Shown: positions 26,921 to 34,041 of the stretch, piece after piece
How the letters are laid out: every line of letters starts with the position of its first letter
Position numbering within the stretch: the first letter of the stretch is position 1
DNA from: an uncultured Elusimicrobiales bacterium
GTDB lineage: Bacteria; Elusimicrobiota; Elusimicrobia; Elusimicrobiales; Elusimicrobiaceae
DNA length: 47,544 nucleotides
Assembly: GCA_944325055.1 (NCBI GenBank)
Contig: CALUYP010000024.1
Location: 1-47,544, forward strand
Direction: 5' to 3'
Made by a program: the position numbers and the translations under genes
The notes under the pieces: generated by a model
Told to the model about the DNA's origin: nothing
What the model saw: the letters and a program-made list of their open reading frames with translations, nothing else
Database searches by the model: none

Positions 26921-28212
26921 ACGTACGGGCGGTGGAAGAATACGTGTTTGGGCTGTTGCCGAAACTGGGCGTAAATAAACAGCGCGAACTGGTCAGGCTG
27001 GTGTATGAAATCGCCAAGCGGGACGGTATTTCTCTTTCGGAAATTCTGCCTGCGCAAAAAAATCTGAATTTTGAATCCGCCAAAAAGAAATTATTGGCGC
27101 GTCGGTACCCCGTTAATTTTAAGACCGCCGCTAAAGACCGTTTTTATTTGCCCAAGTTGGAATTAAATCCCGCCTTGCGGGCTGATTTGACGCCCCGTCC
27201 CTTTTACCCCAAAACCGTCTATATTGAAACGTCGGTGCAGGACAGCGAACTCGCCGCGCGCGTGCGCGCCGCATTCCCAAAAGCCGAATTTAAAGAAACC
27301 GACGGAAAGACCCAAGTTGGCAGTCCAAACTTTTCACGCCGGCTTGATACCCTTTTGATTCACCGCGAAAAATATGATTTTTTAAAACCCTGTCCCTGCA
27401 GTTGTTCTGCCGCATGCTGTGGATATAATTTAATCAATTTGGGATTTGGCTGTCGGTTTGAATGTGAATATTGCTTCTTGCAGCAATATCAAAATCTGCA
27501 TGCGGTGTTGCTGCCGGCCAATCTAGATGAATTTTTAAGTAAAATAGATGCGGCTCATTTCCGGAAAGGACCGTTTGACCGACCCCGCATCGGCAGCGGC
27601 GAATTTACCGATTCATTGGTTTTTGACGGATTAACCCATTATACGGAAAAGATCGTGCCGTTTTTCCGTGCGCGTCCTCATTTGCAGTTTGAATTTAAAA
27701 CCAAAAGCGTTCATATTGAAGGCCTTCTGCGGGCGGGCGGCTGTGAAAATGTGGTCATATCTTGGTCGGTCAATTCGGCTAAAATTACAGAGCAAGCGGA
27801 GCATTTTACGCCTCCTCTTGCGGCACGTCTGCAGGCCGCCTCTGAGACCGCACGCGCCGGATACCGCTTGGGTTTTCACTTTGACCCTGTGGTTATTTAT
27901 GACGGCTGGAAAGAAGATTATGCCCGCACCGTTGAACAAATGGCAGATGTGTTGCCTAAAGAGAAGGTGGCTTGGATCAGCGTGGGGACTTTGCGTTTTA
28001 GCCGGGAACTTAAAAAAATGCTTGAAAACCGATTTCCTGAGAACATCATTTTAGACGGAGAATTCCTGCTGGATTTTGACGGAAAAATGCGTTATGGAGA
28101 CCAACAGCGCAAAGAAGTATACCAGTTCTTGCTTCCTCTTTTGAGAAAGACTTTTCCCAACGCTTTTGTTTATTTATGTATGGAAGATCCGCAATTGGTC
28201 CGTTGCTTTTGA
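26917..28212 (+). CDS. Spore photoproduct lyase-like radical SAM protein with extra cysteines
   Basis: 431 residues from the ATG at 26917, preceded by GGAGGGAG. An N-terminal helical domain (about 1-60) comes before the radical SAM core. The cluster motif is CRFECEYCF (Cys179, 183, 186) followed by LQQYQN, as in SplB. Further resemblance includes RAGYRLGFHFDPV and YDGWKEDY. Five more cysteines precede the cluster (159, 161, 163, 167, 168). At the position of the hydrogen-donor cysteine of true spore photoproduct lyase (ASCTSD), this protein reads GEFTD. It is probably an SPL-family enzyme with a different substrate; no sporulation gene is seen. It ends the addB operon before a terminator. Confidence 0.82.
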   Translation: MNVRAVEEYVFGLLPKLGVNKQRELVRLVYEIAKRDGISLSEILPAQKNLNFESAKKKLLARRYPVNFKTAAKDRFYLPKLELNPALRADLTPRPFYPKTVYIETSVQDSELAARVRAAFPKAEFKETDGKTQVGSPNFSRRLDTLLIHREKYDFLKPCPCSCSAACCGYNLINLGFGCRFECEYCFLQQYQNLHAVLLPANLDEFLSKIDAAHFRKGPFDRPRIGSGEFTDSLVFDGLTHYTEKIVPFFRARPHLQFEFKTKSVHIEGLLRAGGCENVVISWSVNSAKITEQAEHFTPPLAARLQAASETARAGYRLGFHFDPVVIYDGWKEDYARTVEQMADVLPKEKVAWISVGTLRFSRELKKMLENRFPENIILDGEFLLDFDGKMRYGDQQRKEVYQFLLPLLRKTFPNAFVYLCMEDPQLVRCF

Positions 28213-28231
28213 TAAAATCTGTATGTTGGTG

Positions 28232-28263
28232 CACAAAAAGCCCCGTTAGTCGGGGCTTTTTGT
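28232..28263. terminator. Bidirectional terminator between the SPL-like and thioredoxin-like genes
   Basis: ACAAAAAGCCCC pairs perfectly with GGGGCTTTTTGT around a 7-nt loop. A- and T-runs on both sides suit both convergent transcripts. Confidence 0.88.
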
Positions 28264-28284
28264 AGTTTAAATAGCAGCTGGAGC

Positions 28285-28767
28285 TTATTTTGTTACGCGT
28301 TCGAGCTGTTCGGCAAATTCCTGTGCCAAAGCAGGGCTGAAACCTTCCCATGTTTTTACAAGGCGGTGTTTTTTGTCAAACAATACGGCGTGCGGCAGCC
28401 CGGATACTTGCATTACTTGCGCCGCACCTTGGGCGTTATATAGTACTTTGGTTTTTAAACCGTGTTCTTCGGCTGTCTGCAATACGGTTTTGAGGTCCGG
28501 ATCCATAAAAGCTCCTACAATCTCCGCTTTATCCCCATATTGTTCCGCCGCCGCGTTCAAAGCGGGCATGGACATTTTGCAATACGGACACCAAGATCCC
28601 ATATACATAATCAACACCGGTTTGCCTTCATAATCGGTGGAAGTCCAAAGCGTTTCTTCTTCTGCGGCTACGGGGATTTCTACCACCCCTAAAGTCGGAA
28701 TTTCCGGCAACTTCATACAGGCGGCTGCCAATCCGGCGGCCAGCACTAAAGCTGTTATCTTTTTCAT
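28285..28767 (-). CDS. Thioredoxin-like (TlpA/ResA-type) exported protein, possible lipoprotein
   Basis: 160 residues. The N-terminus MKKITALVLAAGLAAACMK is a signal sequence with a possible lipobox at Cys17 (AAAC). A thioredoxin fold follows with the redox pair WCPYC (Cys60/Cys63), the cis-proline segment SGLPHAVLFDK and strands VLIMYMGSW and AEIVGAFMD. Such proteins reduce or shuffle disulfides on the periplasmic side. An AAGGAGAA ribosome site precedes the ATG, unlike the divergent M23 gene. It is transcribed alone. Confidence 0.88.
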   Translation of the reverse strand: MKKITALVLAAGLAAACMKLPEIPTLGVVEIPVAAEEETLWTSTDYEGKPVLIMYMGSWCPYCKMSMPALNAAAEQYGDKAEIVGAFMDPDLKTVLQTAEEHGLKTKVLYNAQGAAQVMQVSGLPHAVLFDKKHRLVKTWEGFSPALAQEFAEQLERVTK

Positions 28768-28811
28768 GCATTCTCCTTTATACGATGAAAACTGCCCTTG
28801 CAGGCTCTGTA

Positions 28812-28829
28812 TATGATAGAATACAAAAG
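28812..28829 (+). promoter_or_regulatory. Probable leaderless promoter of the M23-bactofilin operon
   Basis: TATGATAGAAT offers two overlapping -10 hexamers. TAGAAT (28817-28822) ends 7 nt before the ATG at 28830. The -35 is poor. Confidence 0.4.
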
Positions 28830-29750
28830 ATGGGTAAATTAATCAATTCCATAGGCCGTCTGTTGGGAGAACGCGTGGATATTTTAGTAATGCCGCGGTT
28901 AGGTTCTTCCATTAAATTCAGAGTGCGTGTGCTTACGCTGGGGCTGGTGTTTGTTTTATGGCTGTTGGTCACTTTGTGCGGGTTTCTGTTTTTTATCCGG
29001 GCGTATGATTACAATATCACGAAAGCCGAAAATAATTTGATGCGCGTAAAAATGACACTGATCGCCGATGAATTGCAGCGCGGACGCAAATATTTGGAAT
29101 TAACCCGCACCACCGATACGCAAATGCGTCAGATGTTGGGTATGCCCGGCGGTAAATTTATTAATCTGCCTAAAGGTTGGGAAGAAGCCCAAGCAAAAGA
29201 AAATGCCCGCTTTGACGAAGAAATGGCGAAGGATTTGAAAGAGCTGGATACCGAAGAGTTTGAAAAATATATTGATTCCATAGAAGAAAGCGCTAAAACG
29301 CGTTTGGCCAGTTTTCAAGAGATTGCTTGGTACTATGCGAACCGTCGCGAAGGGCTCAATTCCATTCCTTCCATTCGTCCTTCTACGGCGCGCATCAGTT
29401 CCGGGTTCGGTTACCGCTTGGACCCCTTTGGACATCGTACCACCAAACGCCATAACGGTATTGACTTTGCAGGTAAGCCGGACAGTCCTATTGTAGTGAC
29501 GGCGGATGGAGTGGTAAGACATGCCGGCTGGGTGCCCAGTTACGGGCAGGCGATTTTGGTGGATCACGGGTTGGGATATTCTACTTTGTATGCGCATACC
29601 ACGCAGATTCGCGTAAAAGCGGGTGATGTCGTAAAACGCGGAGACCGTATCGCCACGATGGGTTCCAGCGGGCGGTCCACCGGCACTCACTTGCATTATG
29701 AGGTATGGAAAGACGGTCAGGCGGTTAATCCGCGAAACTATTTTAAATAA
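28830..29750 (+). CDS. M23-family (LytM-like) peptidoglycan endopeptidase, membrane-anchored
   Basis: 306 residues from the ATG at 28830; an in-frame ATG at 28785 is possible. A membrane helix lies at about residues 34-58. A helical, coiled-coil-prone region follows, then the LytM domain near the C-terminus: RISSGFGYRLDPFGHR, the metal ligands in HNGIDFAG (H-x3-D) and HLHYE, and a glycine-rich VDHGLGYSTLYAH. It should cut peptide cross-links in the wall. It precedes a bactofilin gene by 15 nt, a common pairing for cell-shape control. TAGAAT lies 7 nt before the chosen ATG and no Shine-Dalgarno is seen. Confidence 0.9.
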   Translation: MGKLINSIGRLLGERVDILVMPRLGSSIKFRVRVLTLGLVFVLWLLVTLCGFLFFIRAYDYNITKAENNLMRVKMTLIADELQRGRKYLELTRTTDTQMRQMLGMPGGKFINLPKGWEEAQAKENARFDEEMAKDLKELDTEEFEKYIDSIEESAKTRLASFQEIAWYYANRREGLNSIPSIRPSTARISSGFGYRLDPFGHRTTKRHNGIDFAGKPDSPIVVTADGVVRHAGWVPSYGQAILVDHGLGYSTLYAHTTQIRVKAGDVVKRGDRIATMGSSGRSTGTHLHYEVWKDGQAVNPRNYFK

Positions 29751-29765
29751 ATTTAGGAGGAAGTT

Positions 29766-30164
29766 ATGGGCTTTTTGAAAAAGGATTCGGATTTCTCTTC
29801 CGGTGAGCATTTTTCCGTTGTCAGCGCGGAATGTTACTTTCAGGGAACGCTTAACGTACAGGGTTCTTTGCGGGTGGACGGAACGTTGGAAGGTTCGGTC
29901 GACAATGCGCGCCACGTGATTGTAGGTACGGAAGGCAAAATTGTAGGAGACGTAACAGCGGAGATTGTTGTTTGCGGAGGCATTATTGAAGGAAATGTCT
30001 GCGCGGATATGCTGGAAGTGTTGTCCGCTGCTTCCCTCCATGGTGATATACGGGCTAAAAAGATGATTGTGGAAGAAGGCGGCCGGATTGACGGACAATG
30101 TCTGATCGGCGGGGGAGAAACCGAGCCCGCTGAACCCAAAGAAGAAAAAGAAGAAGCCAACTAA
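29766..30164 (+). CDS. Bactofilin (polymer-forming cytoskeletal protein)
   Basis: 132 residues. Short repeats with alternating hydrophobic and glycine positions (FQGTLNVQGSLRVDGTLEGS, IVGDVTAEI, IIEGNVCAD, LHGDIRAKK) form the beta-helix typical of the DUF583/bactofilin family. Charged ends include a Glu/Lys-rich tail. Bactofilins polymerise and position wall enzymes; the M23 peptidase is directly upstream. A strong AGGAGG precedes the ATG. Confidence 0.93.
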   Translation: MGFLKKDSDFSSGEHFSVVSAECYFQGTLNVQGSLRVDGTLEGSVDNARHVIVGTEGKIVGDVTAEIVVCGGIIEGNVCADMLEVLSAASLHGDIRAKKMIVEEGGRIDGQCLIGGGETEPAEPKEEKEEAN

Positions 30165-30184
30165 ATAACGGGAGTTATCCATAT

Positions 30185-30868
30185 ATGATTTCGTTTTTGA
30201 TTAAACATAAAAAAATTATTCTTATCATCACGCTGGCTTTCTTTTTAGGAAGCATTGTTTATTTGGGGGCGGATGCTTACCGGAGAGGTAATTTTAATAA
30301 TACCGCAGCACAGGTAGGTTCTGCAGATATTTCTTACCGCGATCTTTACCGGCTTACGGAAGACCGCGCCCGTGCCTTGCGTAATCAAGGAGTGGATGTG
30401 GATGAAGATATGATGAAGTTTTTACGCCAACAATTTTTGGCGGCGCTCATCAGCGAAGAAGTCCTAAACCAAGCGGCCCAACAAGCCGGGCTGGCTGTTT
30501 CAGACTATGAGGTAGCTTATGATATTAAAACTTCTCCTCTGTTTTCACAAAACGGACAATTCAGTAAAGAAGCGTACGAATATGTTTTAAAGCGTAATAT
30601 CGGTATTTCTCCGGCTGAGTTTGAGAAACAGCTTAGAAGAGGCAAATTGGCCGACCGATTCCGCGGAGTATTATATTCTTTCTATAAATTAACGCCGGAA
30701 GAAATTAAGTATGCTTATCAAACCCAACACGGTAATTTAAAGGATTTTGAAAAAAACAAAGCCGATTTTGCCGCCCAGTTGATGGATACGAAAATGGAAA
30801 CCGCTCAGACGGGATTCTTTGACCAATTCAACAGTGAAGTGGAAATTAAAACTTTTTTACAGGATTAA
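30185..30868 (+). CDS. PpiD-like membrane-anchored SurA_N protein without a PPIase domain
   Basis: 227 residues. One N-terminal membrane helix (about 10-30, IILIITLAFFLGSIVYLGA) is followed by a SurA/PpiD-type chaperone region (AAQVGSADISYRDLYRLTED, LISEEVLNQAAQQAGL, FSQNGQFSKEAYEYVLKRN). The parvulin domain of full PpiD is absent. It may chaperone periplasmic proteins without isomerase activity. It lies 20 nt after the bactofilin gene and 3 nt before a PfkB kinase gene. Confidence 0.8.
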   Translation: MISFLIKHKKIILIITLAFFLGSIVYLGADAYRRGNFNNTAAQVGSADISYRDLYRLTEDRARALRNQGVDVDEDMMKFLRQQFLAALISEEVLNQAAQQAGLAVSDYEVAYDIKTSPLFSQNGQFSKEAYEYVLKRNIGISPAEFEKQLRRGKLADRFRGVLYSFYKLTPEEIKYAYQTQHGNLKDFEKNKADFAAQLMDTKMETAQTGFFDQFNSEVEIKTFLQD

Positions 30869-30871
30869 GCC

Positions 30872-31780
30872 GTGAATAATGATGTGTTAGTAGTGGGATC
30901 GGTAGCGTTTGATACGGTGGAAAATGCTAACGGTAAAGTGAGCCGCGTATTAGGCGGAGCCGCCAGCTATGCTTCCATTTGCGCCAGTTATTTTGCCCGG
31001 CCCAGCGTGGTGGCGGTGGTGGGAACGGATTTTTCTCCCAAAGACAAAGCACCCTTTTTGAAAAGAGGTGTTAATTTGGACGGGTTAGAAATAAGGGAAG
31101 GAAAAACCTTTCATTGGGGCGGTTGTTATGATAAAGATTTTAATAATGCCGTTACCCGGTTTACGGATTTAAATGTTTTCCAAAATTTTAACCCCGTGCT
31201 GAATGAACGGCAGAAAAACGCCAAAGCGGTTTTTTTGGCTAATATCAATCCAGAGTTGCAGCTTGCCGTTTTAGACCAAGTAAAAAAGCCTTCTTTAGTG
31301 GCTTGCGACACTATGAATTATTGGATCGCTTCGAGAAAAAAAGCGCTTCTGGAGGTAGTAAAACGGATTGATGTATTTTTCCTAAACGAAGGGGAAGCCC
31401 GCCAATTGACAGGAGTTTATAACCTGATTGAGGCCGGAAGAATTTTGTTGGAAAAAGGTGTGAAATACGTAGTCATCAAGTTAGGTTCCAACGGGGCTAT
31501 GCTGGTAAGCAAAAAAGGAATTATTCAATTGCCTCCTTATATTTTGGAACATGTACATGATACTACAGGTGCGGGAGACACTTTCGGCGGCGGATTTACC
31601 GGATATTTGGCCAGTTTAAAAAACTGGAACACGTTAGCTTCCATTAAACGCGCCATGATGATCGGAAATGTAATGGCTTCTTTTACGATAGAATCTTTCA
31701 GCGTGGATCGCTTGGCGCATTTAACCCAGCGTGATATCCGCAAACGTTTGAATGAATATACTACTATGTTAAAATTTTGA
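30872..31780 (+). CDS. PfkB-family carbohydrate/nucleoside kinase
   Basis: 302 residues, GTG start at 30872. The N-terminal glycine motif is VLGGAASYAS. The C-terminal signature DTTGAGDTFGGGF holds the catalytic Asp and anion hole. The middle strand VFFLNEGEARQLTG is typical of ribokinase-like folds. The substrate (sugar or nucleoside) cannot be told from sequence alone. It closes the M23-bactofilin run and precedes the tRNA gene. Confidence 0.88.
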   Translation: MNNDVLVVGSVAFDTVENANGKVSRVLGGAASYASICASYFARPSVVAVVGTDFSPKDKAPFLKRGVNLDGLEIREGKTFHWGGCYDKDFNNAVTRFTDLNVFQNFNPVLNERQKNAKAVFLANINPELQLAVLDQVKKPSLVACDTMNYWIASRKKALLEVVKRIDVFFLNEGEARQLTGVYNLIEAGRILLEKGVKYVVIKLGSNGAMLVSKKGIIQLPPYILEHVHDTTGAGDTFGGGFTGYLASLKNWNTLASIKRAMMIGNVMASFTIESFSVDRLAHLTQRDIRKRLNEYTTMLKF

Positions 31781-31805
31781 TAGTTTGTAAGGAGCAGAGA
31801 AAACA

Positions 31806-31834
31806 TTTTATTTTAGGGAAAAATTTGCTAGAAT
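31806..31834 (+). promoter_or_regulatory. Extended -10 promoter of tRNA-Leu
   Basis: TGCTAGAAT (TAGAAT at 31829-31834 with upstream TG) lies 16 nt before the mature tRNA 5' end. A weak TTTTAT sits 17 nt upstream. Confidence 0.5.
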
Positions 31835-31850
31835 AGACGTATAGATTTAG

Positions 31851-31934
31851 GCCGGGGTGCTGGAATTGGTATACAGGATGGTCTCAAAAACCATTGCCCT
31901 TTCGGGCTTAAGGGTTCAAGTCCCTTCCCCGGTA
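31851..31934 (+). tRNA. tRNA-Leu (anticodon CAA)
   Basis: The acceptor arm GCCGGGG pairs with CCCCGGT (one G-U) and is followed by discriminator A. The anticodon arm ATGGT-CTCAAAA-ACCAT gives anticodon CAA, which reads UUG. A long variable arm (GCCC-TTTC-GGGC) is typical of leucine tRNAs. The T arm is AGGG-TTCAAGT-CCCT. The 3' CCA is not encoded. A terminator follows. Confidence 0.96.
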
Positions 31935-31951
31935 AGATTTTAAAGAGTTAG

Positions 31952-31985
31952 ACCCTTTGACGAGTAAGTCAAAGGGTTTTTTCTT
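31952..31985 (+). terminator. Terminator after tRNA-Leu
   Basis: ACCCTTTGAC pairs with GTCAAAGGGT (10 bp, 6-nt loop) and is followed by a T-rich tail. Confidence 0.9.
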
Positions 31986-32034
31986 TTCATACAGCGGCAA
32001 GCGGGGCCATTTTCGTCGTTTGGAAAGAGAAATT

Positions 32035-32063
32035 GCTACAAAATCAGGAAAAATATATATAAT
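32035..32063 (+). promoter_or_regulatory. Promoter of the beta-barrel gene at 32090
   Basis: A perfect TATAAT (32058-32063) lies 17 nt after GCTACA (TTGCTA at 19 nt is an alternative). The message would have about 20 nt of leader with AAGGAGG. Confidence 0.55.
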
Positions 32064-32089
32064 TTTCTATCTTGTATCAAGGAGGCTGT

Positions 32090-32884
32090 ATGAAAAAAAT
32101 ATTGACTGCACTTTTTTTGTGTGCATTGGCCGTACCTAGCTATGCCCAGCTTTCGGCAACAGATCCCTTTTTTATGTTGCAAAAAGACGGTATGTTATTG
32201 GATAGCGAATTGTCTTACAACAACAATTATGAAGGGGGAGACGGCGCTAAACAGTGGCTGTTAAAAGAAACTTTCCGCTATGGATTAGATGCACGCTGGG
32301 AAGTATTTGGATCGCTGGGATTGGCGAATTTGAAAATGGACGGCGGTTACAGCGAAACGGGATTAACAGACCCTGATTTAGGGGTAAAATACCGGGCCAG
32401 CGAAAATTTGGCCAATCGGGATTTATTGTTGGATCTGAGCGCGCATTTTAGTCCTTCTTTGTTTGATTCTCCTTGGGATAATCATCCGGACGGCGTAGCC
32501 AAAGGTTCTACCGATTTCGGCGTGAAAGCGATGGTCGGCCGAGAAGCCCGTTCTTACGAAGAATGGACGTGGGGCGGTTTTGCCGCGCTGGATTTCATTG
32601 GCAGTACAGATCAAGGAAAGAGCGCTACGGATTTCTACTTGGGTGGAGTAGGCAAGTATTATCTGGATGATTTAAATTCCATTGATGCCGAAGCCAGCTT
32701 GGGCTTTTTGGGAAAACGTTTTGACGACGGAGGAAGCGATACCTCCCTGCGTTTGGCCGGCGGGTATAGCCGTGTGCTGACTTCCGATCTGGATCTGAGC
32801 GGCTTGTTAGGTTTTGCCACGCACAGCGCGGATGGCGCCAAAACAGAAATCTTTCTAGCGGCTCGTTTGCGCTGGCGCATTTAA
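32090..32884 (+). CDS. Outer-membrane beta-barrel protein (porin/transporter-like)
   Basis: 264 residues from the ATG at 32090, with AAGGAGG about 6 nt upstream. The signal peptide is MKKILTALFLCALAVPSYAQ. The mature part is made of alternating beta-strands (LDSELSYNNN, FRYGLDARWEVFGSLGLANL, DLGVKYRA, LDLSAHFSP) and ends in LAARLRWRI, suitable for barrel insertion. No specific transporter family is clear, though the strand order resembles proteins of the MetA-pathway phenol-degradation type. It is a single gene between two terminators. Confidence 0.8.
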   Translation: MKKILTALFLCALAVPSYAQLSATDPFFMLQKDGMLLDSELSYNNNYEGGDGAKQWLLKETFRYGLDARWEVFGSLGLANLKMDGGYSETGLTDPDLGVKYRASENLANRDLLLDLSAHFSPSLFDSPWDNHPDGVAKGSTDFGVKAMVGREARSYEEWTWGGFAALDFIGSTDQGKSATDFYLGGVGKYYLDDLNSIDAEASLGFLGKRFDDGGSDTSLRLAGGYSRVLTSDLDLSGLLGFATHSADGAKTEIFLAARLRWRI

Positions 32885-32901
32885 AACTGGATATATGTTA
32901 C

Positions 32902-32932
32902 AAAAAACGCTCCGGATAACGGAGCGTTTTTT
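32902..32932 (+). terminator. Terminator after the beta-barrel gene
   Basis: AAAAAACGCTCCG and CGGAGCGTTTTTT pair around GATAA, 17 nt after the stop. It works in both directions. Confidence 0.9.
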
Positions 32933-33087
32933 GTTTGTTGTGAAAACCCCCAGCTAGGCCGGAGATATTTCTGCTTTCCAAAAGGATAGTATTTTTTCAT
33001 TTTTCAAAGAAATTATACGAGATGAAATCTTTTATTGAGAGTCTTTTTTAATGGTCGGAAGAATCAAAAAAAAGTATGAAAAAGGCG

Positions 33088-33256
33088 GTGTAGCCTAAAG
33101 GAATCGTAAGATCGGGTAGTAAGTCGGGGGCCAGGGCTCGGCCTGCCGTTTTGTAAGAGTGCGACAAAGCAGAAACAGTGTGGCTTAAACCAATCGTATT
33201 AACGGGCATAGAGTCGGGAGGCCAAGCTTTGGCCCGGCAAGGGGGTTGTTTTGTTT
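33088..33256. repeat. Two imperfect ~75-nt direct repeats, each with a GC-rich hairpin, upstream of the pilin gene
   Basis: Copy A begins GTGTAGCCTAAAGGAATCGT at 33088 and copy B begins GTGTGGCTTAAACCAATCGT at 33178, 90 nt apart. About 30 of the first 41 positions match. Both then run through AGTCGGG into a hairpin: GGCC-AGGGCTC-GGCC in A, GGCCAA-GCT-TTGGCC in B (33220-33234). Both end near GTTTTGT. B is directly followed by the T13 tract. The 470-nt gap (32885-33352) has no credible gene. Confidence 0.6.
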
Positions 33257-33274
33257 TTTTTTTTTTGATACACT
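33246..33274 (+). promoter_or_regulatory. Candidate pilin promoter with a T13 homopolymer in the spacer
   Basis: TTGTTT (33246-33251) and TACACT (33269-33274) are 17 nt apart. The spacer contains 13 consecutive T (33254-33266), the longest homopolymer I noticed in the window. Change in T number would alter spacer length. Confidence 0.45.
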
Positions 33275-33352
33275 GCTCCTAGCATTGATTTTTAGGCAAC
33301 GATGAACAGAAGAAGGACTCAGCCTTTAAATCGGCTTGCTAAGGAGAGAATG

Positions 33353-33817
33353 ATGAAGAAGGGTTTTACATTGATAGAATTATTGGTTGTAGTATTGATT
33401 ATAGGAATATTGGCGGCGATTGCATATCCGCAATATGAAAAAGCGGCAGAAAAAGCACGTTTTTTAGAAGGGCTTACTTTAGTACGAACGATTGGGGAAG
33501 CAAATAGAGCGTATTATTTAGCCAATGGAAAATATGCAGCCCAAATAAGCGATTTAGATATTACCATTCCCGGGCAATTGATTACGGGGATTTTTTATGA
33601 TAGTAAATGGTTTTGGGTGGCGGCTGGGACAGGAACCATTGCTGAACTTCATAGAAAGCCCATGTGGCAATCTTATCGTTTATACATGCATACAAATGGA
33701 ACAATATCTTGCTATTGCAGCAATTCCGATAAAAAAGAAGAAGCGTTAGGGGAATATCTTTGTTCCAGTTTTGGCAAAAAACAGCCGAACAGTAATTGCG
33801 TATATATTATTAGATAA
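33353..33817 (+). CDS. Type IV pilin-like protein (lone, PilE-type leader)
   Basis: 154 residues from the ATG at 33353, 6 nt after GGAG; an adjacent ATG at 33350 and an in-frame ATG at 33302 exist. The leader MKKG is followed by FTLIELLVVVLIIGILAAIA with Glu5, the signature cut and methylated by prepilin peptidase. The C-terminal part has YYLANGKYA, IAELHRKPMW and cysteines in SCYCSNS, YLCSSFGKK and NCVY that may pair. It stands alone between terminators rather than in a pilus operon. Elusimicrobia are known to carry many such solitary pilin-like genes. The preceding region has a T13 promoter and hairpin repeats. Its function in a pilus, adhesion or secretion is unknown. Confidence 0.88.
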   Translation: MKKGFTLIELLVVVLIIGILAAIAYPQYEKAAEKARFLEGLTLVRTIGEANRAYYLANGKYAAQISDLDITIPGQLITGIFYDSKWFWVAAGTGTIAELHRKPMWQSYRLYMHTNGTISCYCSNSDKKEEALGEYLCSSFGKKQPNSNCVYIIR

Positions 33818-33835
33818 CATAGATTAAATATAAAA

Positions 33836-33901
33836 ATGCTCAGGTTAGTACTCAGGATGTTTTGTGAGCAGTATTTGTCCGATAGGAACACCCCGGACAA
33901 A
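33836..33901. other. Inverted repeats downstream of the pilin gene
   Basis: TTTGTCCG (33874-33881) pairs with CGGACAAA (33894-33901), 8 bp, without a T-tail on the plus strand. Just before it are two CTCAGG copies and a TGAGCA that can pair with either. The rest of the 224-nt gap to the next gene is AT-rich and shows only its promoter. Confidence 0.4.
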
Positions 33902-34007
33902 GGAACTGAAAAATAGCCAAATTAATTAGAATTCTTATCTGCTTGTAATAAACTTTTTAATAAGATACTCATACAACAGGTTAATCTACGTAATAGAATT
34001 GCATTAT

Positions 34008-34035
34008 TTTACAGAGGGAAGTATCTTGTTAAAAT
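34008..34035 (+). promoter_or_regulatory. Promoter of the beta-barrel gene at 34042, leaderless
   Basis: TTTACA (34008-34013) and TAAAAT (34030-34035) are 16 nt apart. The hexamer ends 6 nt before the ATG, and no ribosome site lies in between. Confidence 0.5.
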
Positions 34036-34041
34036 ATTTAT

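Noticed and set aside
29100-30182. A 360-codon minus-strand open frame opposite the M23 and bactofilin genes
   Set aside because: It covers two well-supported genes on the other strand. Its translation is Phe/Arg-rich and matches nothing recognisable.
33051-33098. 15-residue open frame starting ATGGTCGGAAGA before the pilin repeats
   Set aside because: It has no ribosome site and runs into repeat copy A. Length and position are compatible with chance.
33088-33256. Integron attC sites in the pilin upstream repeats
   Set aside because: The GCCTAAAG and GCTTAAAC segments do not match RYYYAAC/GTTRRRY core sites, and no integrase is present in the window.
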